Of a stretch of DNA of 64,000 bases, positions 56,905 to 64,000 are shown one piece after another. The notes beneath the pieces were generated by a model. It ran no database searches and had not been told where the DNA came from. It was given only the letters and a program-made list of their open reading frames with translations. The stretch comes from Nymphaea colorata (Eukaryota; Streptophyta; Magnoliopsida; Nymphaeales; Nymphaeaceae). The translations under genes were made by a program, and so were the position numbers. Numbering within the stretch: the stretch's first letter is position 1; each line of letters begins with the position of its first letter. The stretch is from the NCBI RefSeq assembly GCF_008831285.2, contig NC_045150.1, forward strand, positions 14,243,868-14,307,867. Direction: 5' to 3'.

Positions 56905-57945
56905 ATTTGCAATTCAAAAAAAATTCAAAATAGTTGTGCTTTGATAAGCACGTTTGTTACAATTTTCGAACCAACTAAGGGGCATGGTATCCCTTAGGGA
57001 AAAGTTTCAAAAATGCATCAAAATTTTCAAACTCAACCCATGTCTTGAGGACAATTGCAAGGGCATCGTCTTGAAATATGCAAGAAATTTCACAGACATT
57101 GAGGGACTAATGTATAACAATTAATGTTGGTCCCGACAATCGGCATTTGTAAAGGTCTAGCATGAGATGCCATAAGAAAAAGTCTTGTCACCTAAAAGAC
57201 CTTGGCAAGATGCTAGAAAAAGCTATCAAGCGAAATGAGTTGAGCAATGAGCTCGGGGTGAGTGTAGTTGTTCCTCTGGTTCAAAGCTCAGCAGGCGCGG
57301 GTGGGCATATGACCTATGCTTACGCCGTAAAGCTGAAAAGCAATCCATGAACATTTTGCTTATATTAAGTCTCCTAAAGCCTTCTGAATTCGAGCAAGTA
57401 AGTCCGGGGAGTGTTTTACATTTGGTACCCTGAGGCCAACTGGTCTAGGAGTTACCGGCCCAAAGCTTGTTACAAGGGTTCAGAAGAAAGCCCGATAGAC
57501 TTGATATTACACAAAGCAAACTACACAAAACCGCCAAAGCGGTGGAACTCCGTAGTAGCTTTTGGGGTGGTGAGGAATTTCTCCCAAGAGTGAAGGGTGG
57601 CTCAAAAAGAAAATCAAAATTAAAAAGCAAAAGCGAGTATGTGAAAAACTAAGTAAAAGGAGAGAAAAAGCACTTGCCAATGGTTTATAAGGCATCGAGG
57701 GCAAATTTCTCCAAGCATCAAATGCAAAAACTTTCACAATTACAAAATTTTTCAAACAACATTAATTCCTCTACAAAGTCTCCAATGAGATGGAGAAAAA
57801 TCTTCTTATTTCAGGTCTATGCCTAGCGTTTCCCCTCGAGCGAGGATGGTTCAAGATCATTTGAAAAATGGATTTTCCATTGGCAAGTGCGTGAATTTGG
57901 TGCATGAATCTTTGCTATTAAGCAAATTATTCAATTTGCTTAACA
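56905..57945 (+). other. 3' noncoding part of the Tat element
   Basis: About 1 kb between the pol stop and the polypurine tract. Short frames on both strands (57162-57755) carry no recognised motif. Long 3' spacers are usual in this lineage. Confidence 0.6.
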
Positions 57946-57960
57946 GCAAAGAGGGGCATC
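57946..57960 (+). other. Polypurine tract of the Tat element
   Basis: AGCAAAGAGGGGCATC directly precedes the right LTR. Confidence 0.75.
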
Positions 57961-60900
57961 TATTAACCACCCAAATTTTTCCACATCAAAATTGAAGCAA
58001 TGTGAAAATTTCACAAAAGAATTGTGAAAATTTGCAATTTCAAAGCTAATTTCGAATCTAAAGAACAATTAGATTCAAATCGTGAATTTAACCCGAGACA
58101 CGATTCCCAATGCTGGATTACGAGTCCAAATCCAATTGCAAATGTCATTTGAAATCCAAATCCAATTGCAAAATGCAAATTTTGACTTAGATCCAAGAAT
58201 TGGATCTAATTCAGTCTAAAACGCTACGTGGGACCCACGTGTGGGCCCCACGTAGCCCGTGTGGTCAAGAGCCCCCCAGGGGCCATGCCCCCCTCCATGT
58301 CAAGAAAAATAATAAATAAATATTTTCTCTCAAATTAATTGAAAAAAAGTCATTTTCAAGAAGAAATAAAGGAGAAACATAGGAAAAGAGAGACATTTAT
58401 GTCTATCTCTCTTCTTTAACCAGGTCCTCCTTAAAGAAAAAAAATCATTTTCAAGGAAGTAATTACTAGACTGGTCAAACTCACCTAACCTACTTAATCC
58501 AAGTAGGTTTGACCCGGGTGCACTCAAATGTGGTGCCAATTCCAGCTAGGTTCGGTCACCACGGGCTCAACACAGTCAAAACGTAAGTCTGTCTCATGAT
58601 CCAATTAATGGACGAAAATAGACTTTGACCGAACCAAACCCACTTTGACTAAACTCAGTCAAAGTACAATTTAGCTCAATTAAGAGCTTTCTTGACCCAA
58701 ATTTATCAAATTACCTCAAATAAAGTCAAACTACTCGCAAATGAGCTTTGACTTTGGTCAATTGGTCGAAATTGATCAATTTGGATAATTTTGCCCTTCT
58801 GCGGTCAAATTAAGATTAAAAAGCCTAAATTGGTTTATGAAAGGCAAATAAACATTTGAATTTGTCAAATGCATGAATCAAATACCAAATTTAAATTGAA
58901 TTTCTCAAGTGAAAGTTTGATTCAGTTGAAATCCATTTTCAATCAAGTTTTGGACGAAAATACCATTTTCGAACCAAATTTGATAAAATTTTTAAATTTT
59001 ATTAAAATTTAAATTGAATTATCATAATTCAATGGCATTTGGAGCTTAGTAACTAGGTTTTAACCTTATAAGCTCGATTTCAAACAAAAAATAAATAAAA
59101 AGTATAAAATAAGGGCAAAACCCTGTGCAAGGGCATTTTCGTCCAAAATTTTGGTCAAAATCGTCACCTAGGTCTGAACCCATGTTGACCAAACCTAGCC
59201 CAGCCCACCTAGCTCGTGGAAATGGGCTGAGAAATGGTCAATTAGAGCCTTTAAAGTCTATTTAACTCATTTTACAAGTCCCCAAGGTCTTAAGCAAGTT
59301 CCCAAGGTGAGTTAAGAAGGTGGTTGAACCCACCTCCTCCTCCATATAAACCACCCCTTGGCCACCAAGGAGGGGGACGAAATTTTGGAGCATTCTATCA
59401 AATTGCTGCAGCCAAGGAGCTAGGAGTGAGAAGCCAAGGAAGAGAGAAGAGGTTCGTCCAAGCCCCCTTCCCCTTTTTCTCCCATTCTCTTCTTCACTTT
59501 CTTCTATTCTCTACATTGATTTTGCTAAGTTAGGGTGCTTAAGTGAACCCTTACTTAGGATTTTCGTGGTGAGAAGCCCTCTTTACCACTCCAAATTCCA
59601 GCAAGCAAGCTATTTCTTATTTTAGCTTTGCTAAGCTTGAATCCACGATTGGATTCTTGCTTAGGATTGCTTGAGTTAGAAAACAAGTGAAGACGAAGGA
59701 CAAACATCAAGACCTACCGCAAGGTAGGTGATCTTAACTCACTTCTCTTCTACTTTAACTTATTGTTGATTTATTTTAATTCCAGCAATTCGTGGGAGGG
59801 TTTATTTTCATTTGCTTACGGCTGGGAATGATGTCCAGCTAAGGGAAACCTATGCTTCAATATACATGTTAATGCATAATGCATGCATATGTCGGTTTTT
59901 GTTAAATATGAACCCAAGTATCAAATTTTGAAATGGGCCCCAAGGCCACGTCCCTTTCAAAGGAATCAACTTAATACCATTTTGAACTCCCTACTATGAG
60001 AGAATCCCACGATGAGAGAGTGATTTTGCTACTTCACGTATGATGAAAATGCCTATAAGGGATGGATATGTTTTTATGAATGTGATACACTTTTGCATGG
60101 TGAAATGATGGACGAATAAACTTGAGTATTGTTTTATTTTCTTTCTTATTCACAGTCATTTTGATTCTTGTCTTTCAATTTAATTAATCAAGGGTAGTGG
60201 GGAAGATTTGAAACAAGTTTTCAATCTTCCTACATAAAAGAACCCAGCCATGAATCATCATGATTCATAAGTCATGCGGTCCCTTGATAAAATTTCATTT
60301 TGAAAAGTAAGGTACGTATATGTATACATTGTTATATATGTACATATATGTATCTGATTTCTTGTCAAAAATTACATTCCTCCCTTAAAATCAGGTTGGA
60401 ACATGTTTTCAAACCGGTTTTTAAGGAAATGGGCCATTTTTATTGATTTTCCAAGTGCAAGACTATGAATCATTTTCATTTCATTTTTACTTAATTTCAG
60501 CAAATCCATACGTAAGATGTATGTATGTTGTTGAAATCAGATCATGTTTCATAGGAATTGGTTTAAGAATGTCAAAGTTTACATATTTGAAATACCAACT
60601 ATCCTAGAATCATCCAAAAGAGTTGATGATCTCATTACTATCAAATCTGGAATTTGAATCTATTTGAAAGACTTGTCATTTCCATCTAAGAAACAAGATA
60701 TTTATTGGAATCAATGTCGACAATTTTCTGCTATTTAAATCAACACAATGTCTGATTTTTAGCTATTTTGAGACAAAAGTGGATGTCCTCCACGTCTCCC
60801 ATCCATTTCAAAGATTTAACTTGACATCATTTATATATTTTCACCATTTTGATAATATTATGTCAAGCCTCAAGCTTATTGACTACATCTCTAATTCATG

Positions 60901-61782
60901 TGCTCAATCATATAATGAGCACATATAGAGAAAGTCCTACATTTTAATCAATCTTCATGCATAGATTGTATGACGTGCAATACGGACTTTGAGAGATTAT
61001 GAGGGAGTGAAGAATGTATGTTTCATATGAATGAATCTTGAGGGATTATGAGAGAGAGAAGAATGAATGTTCCGTATAGTTTCCCTTCTCATTTCATGCA
61101 TTCACTTTCACTCAAAATCAATAGCACCACATGCACATTCTCAAGAAATTAAGTGATTCAAATTTAAGTTGCAAAAAGTGACCAAGTCATATTGCAATGA
61201 GAATTTGTAAACCTCACTTAACTTCAAAAGAAAACACAAGCAATGCATTCATAATCTTTTGGCCAAAGTGCATTTGAAAAACATGTTTTCTAACAATTTG
61301 GAACCTATGTTCTTTCAAAAGAATGAATTCTACAAATCACATGATTTGACAAAAGAAGAGTTCAAAATCAATTTTTATCATAAGATGATCATCATCATCT
61401 AGAGTTCACAACAAAGAACTCAATTCCAAATCTTCAAAAATCCTCAAGAATTATGTGTTTCAAATAACACCAAAACAAAGGTTTTTAAACCAACTTGAAA
61501 ACCCCCAATATTCAAATTCATTTATTCAAAAAAATGAATTTTGGTTCTTGAATCCTAAACCTCAATGCATAACCATATATGACTTACATCAATAACTCGT
61601 ATATGATCCAAATGATCCTTAGTCCTTGGTCTAATTACCCCTGTTAAAGGCGGCAGGAACGGTTGGACCTCGTACCGACGAGGGGGTCCCTTTCTCTTGA
61701 AAATTTTCTCAAAACCCTAATTTTAAAAGAATTTTGCTGACCCGCATTTCGACCTCCTTGAAAAAGGAGTGGGGTGCGAACA
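57961..61782 (+). repeat. Right LTR of the Tat element, 3822 bp
   Basis: It starts TATTAACC, so the terminal TG has become TA, and ends GCGAACA. Near 59672-59715 a stretch (TGAGTTAGAAAACAAGTGAAG...) replaces a shorter CT-rich run of the left LTR. That accounts for part of the length difference. Confidence 0.92.
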
Positions 61783-61787
61783 ATATG
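61783..61787. repeat. Target-site duplication of the Tat element, right
   Basis: ATATG is identical to 44944-44948. Confidence 0.88.
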
Positions 61788-61925
61788 CATGTTTATTCTG
61801 TTATATATATAATAAATTAATAAAAATAATAATAATAAAATACCCTTACCGCATAGCTGCACATAAATTTTTTATAATGTGCCGCTTCGGCACCCACACC
61901 TGCATCGGCTACCACATTAAAACCA
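61788..61925. repeat. Right half of the short repeat split by the Tat element
   Basis: AT-rich core (ATAATAATAATAAAAT) followed by the GC-rich arm GTGCCGCTTCGGCACCC. It is the continuation of 44745-44948. Confidence 0.45.
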
Positions 61926-61964
61926 AAGAAAGAAACTAGGTCAAATGGGGAGTTGGTAAGCGAA

Positions 61965-62115
61965 CTTAAAAGAGTCATGCTCGAGGTGTGGCTTGGTCTA
62001 TCGAATTGAGTTCAAGATGACCTTGCATAGCTAAACACGAGCTCGAGCCAAGCTGAACGAGCTTAATTTTGACTCGGCTCCTATATAGCCCTACAAGTGG
62101 GTCAAGTGTGTGCTG
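61965..62115. repeat. Block B, right copy (inverse of 2025-2215)
   Basis: It contains AGAGTCATGCTCGAG, TGGCTTGGTCTAT and GAGCTCGAGCCAAGCTGAACG, the reverse complement of the left-hand block, with a single copy of the 62-bp unit instead of two. Confidence 0.7.
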
Positions 62116-62309
62116 AAGTGGTGTGAGGTTCCTGTATAGTGAGAGTTCTCACGGCATGAGAAAGTGTTAATGATCCACTTCTCAGTTTTAATATTGACAG
62201 CACTCGTATTGAATATTTCGCCCCCATTAATGTATCATGCCGAATGCTTAAACCCTAGGATGGATTTTTCTGTCAAAATGAGATCTTTCTCCTAAAAGAT
62301 GTTCCCTTC

Positions 62310-62640
62310 ATCCGACTGACCTCAAAATGCAAACAATTTATCCCTGTGGAACTTGTCTTGCACAAGTTGTTCTTCCACATGCTAAGGTAATAGATGGTAT
62401 GCTTGCCCCCCAAACACTCAAGTCAATGGACGGGGTGGGGTGCCAAATGACCCAAGTTAGAAAGACAAAAAATGCCCTTAAGAATTAGAGAAAAAAATTG
62501 TGGCTCACCTGGTGATCATGAGTTCAGTAGTACCCTCCCAGATGTAGAGAAATGTAAACTTAATCGTTGGCAATTTTTTTTTTTTAAAAATCACTTTGGC
62601 TTCTGTAAACATTTATAAAAACATTATGGCCTGTAACAGT
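62310..62640. repeat. Block C, right copy
   Basis: It matches 33422-33750. It passes directly into block D at 62638, without the LTR found at 35206, and so shows the state before that insertion. Confidence 0.75.
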
Positions 62641-63305
62641 CGGTTCTTGGAGTGTTTGTTTACACCATATGTTTTAAAAACAAAATTTAGACTCGGTCAC
62701 GTGTTTGTTTGAGGAGGTGTAATTATTTTTTCTGAACTTCGTCCATTCCATCTATTATTTGTTTGGGTCGGATTGGGTGTCTATAACACCCTATAAAGGA
62801 CAAGGTATTAGCATACATAAGAACTTTGGTCCGATCCATACTGGTATGTCAAAAATTGAATAAAACGGAAAAAGATAAGAGAGTTGAGTGTCACATACAT
62901 TCATTTTGGTGTTTGCTTGCACCCTCATATGCTGGACAAAAGTGTCTCAAAGGGGCATTTTGGCACCATTCATCCATGAAAGCTATAATAGAGTACCAAA
63001 TTATAGATAAGACTTTCAATTGGGCTCTGATCCAGTGGCAATGTTGTAGCTGGTGTGGGCACCCCGGCTCATCAAGTTTATCTTTTTTGCATATGAGTGC
63101 CCCTTAAAGATTGAAATTTAAATTTAGCGCAAGGTTGAAGTTTAAAGACAAAATTGTTGACTCCACCACTGCTCTGAGCTGGCTTGTGGTTTTTCAGGCT
63201 AATGCTCTGAGCCAGCACCATAACCTTCATAAGGATGTGATCAAGCTTTGTTGTAAATCGATTCCCTTTAGTGCTGACTGGGAATGCGATCAAGCTTTGT
63301 TTTTT
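62638..63305. repeat. Block D, right copy
   Basis: It matches 35519-36050 and 36956-37065, here joined by only about 30 bases instead of 900. The 93-residue frame at 62826-63107 is not conserved in the other copy. Confidence 0.8.
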
Positions 63306-63639
63306 TGGATTTTGCCTAAATCAATAAACTACGTTAATGCTTTGAGATATGACACCAGTGACTACTAAAATTCCACAATATCTAACAAGATATAATATAT
63401 CAAGCCAAAATTGTTAGTAGTAAGTTAGACAGACCCACAGTTACTACACACACCAGGGACGGAGGCAGGGGCCTTGGCCCCCCACCATCAAATTTTAAAA
63501 AACTCAAACATTGATATGTAAATTTCATAAACTTTAGTTTAACTTATATAAAAAAGATTGAAAAATCCTATTTTGGCCTCCATTAACATTTTGAAACTAG
63601 AGTTGGGTTCTGACACACATTCTAACACTGATATGCTTG
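63306..63639. other. Spacer between blocks D and R1
   Basis: Contains GGGACGGAGGCAGGGGCCTTGG, which looks like the end of another short element. No gene. Confidence 0.4.
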
Positions 63640-64000
63640 TGCAAGTAATGTTGATCTTATTTTTCTTGTGAATTAAATATTTGAGTAGTGGTTATGCTAT
63701 AAGTCGCTAGGAAATGATTGTCAAATAATATGCTTTTTTTCTCCTTCAGTCTTACATAGAAATTAATCTTCTTTTTGTGCAGTTTAACTGCTAATGTGTA
63801 TCTGTGTGTTTTGGCTTGTTTGCTTTTGTGCGCTTTTGAGGGGTTGAGTCAATTCTTGGCAAGCATCACCGTGTATATCAACATTAATTGCAGTTCTGCT
63901 GATCTTTCTCCATTGCACAGCAAGCTGTTCGTGCAACATAAATTCTGCTTTTGACAAACAAGATAACACAATCAAATGACAAAGAGCAATTCTTTCACTT
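63640..64000 (+). repeat. Dispersed repeat R1, copy 3
   Basis: It matches 39405-39810 in the same orientation up to the window edge, so it continues outside. Confidence 0.8.

Larger units (their letters stand above)
44949..61782 (+). mobile_element. Tat-lineage Ty3/Gypsy LTR retrotransposon, 16.8 kb
   Basis: Complete structure: LTRs of 3749 and 3822 bp, primer site, an extra PMD-like frame before gag, gag, protease, RT, RNase H, archaeal-type RNase H, integrase, a 1-kb 3' noncoding part, polypurine tract and a 5-bp duplication ATATG. The domain order protease-RT-RH-aRH-integrase, with a second RNase H and no chromodomain, is diagnostic of the Tat group (Ogre and relatives). The LTRs differ by about three per hundred in the first 200 bases by hand. 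Gag and protease carry several frame breaks, and two catalytic positions in pol are changed, so the copy cannot move alone. Confidence 0.93.

Noticed and set aside
1-64000. tRNA, rRNA, CRISPR array or bacterial-type operons
   Set aside because: None seen; the content is plant nuclear repeats. The only tRNA-related sequences are retrotransposon primer sites.

Overview
This window is nuclear DNA from a flowering plant. The evidence is a plant LRR receptor-kinase gene with a GT-AG intron, plant Copia and Ty3/Gypsy (Tat-type) LTR retrotransposons, LINE-type remnants, MITE-like repeats, low GC and long gene-free stretches. There is one assembly gap of 100 N (32919-33018). The species cannot be fixed from the sequence alone. 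I see no intact host protein-coding gene: every recognisable coding region is a transposon or a broken gene.

Layout. 1-4100: LINE-like ORF1 remnants, dispersed repeats, a scrap of receptor kinase, and a possible terminal exon of an unknown gene. 4138-9625: a structurally complete Copia element with matching LTRs, a perfect 5-bp target duplication, an initiator-Met primer site and a gag-pol broken at four or more places. 9626-21500: relics (solo LTR, Copia gag piece, Copia RT piece, second kinase scrap, CT-rich minisatellite). 21519-26315, minus strand: a class XII-like LRR receptor kinase pseudogene (non-RD kinase, one intron with a (TA)30 tract). 26316-32918: mostly noncoding, with a tandem duplication of about 1.2-1.5 kb. 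33019-44948: a mosaic of dispersed repeats whose order is partly repeated at 61965-64000, a solo LTR visible against its empty-site counterpart, a CACTA-like end duplicated in tandem, LINE remnants, and an LRR gene scrap.

44949-61782: a 16.8-kb Tat-lineage Ty3/Gypsy element with 3.7-3.8-kb LTRs and target duplication ATATG. It carries, in order, a plant-mobile-domain (PMD) like reading frame, gag, aspartic protease, reverse transcriptase, RNase H, a second (archaeal-type) RNase H and integrase. The stretch from the RT core to the integrase end is one open frame of 937 residues, yet the RT YVDD and the first integrase aspartate are both altered.

The most noteworthy items are the PMD-like gene inside the Tat element, the receptor-kinase pseudogene with its scattered 3'-end scraps, and the large composite repeat shared by three parts of the window.
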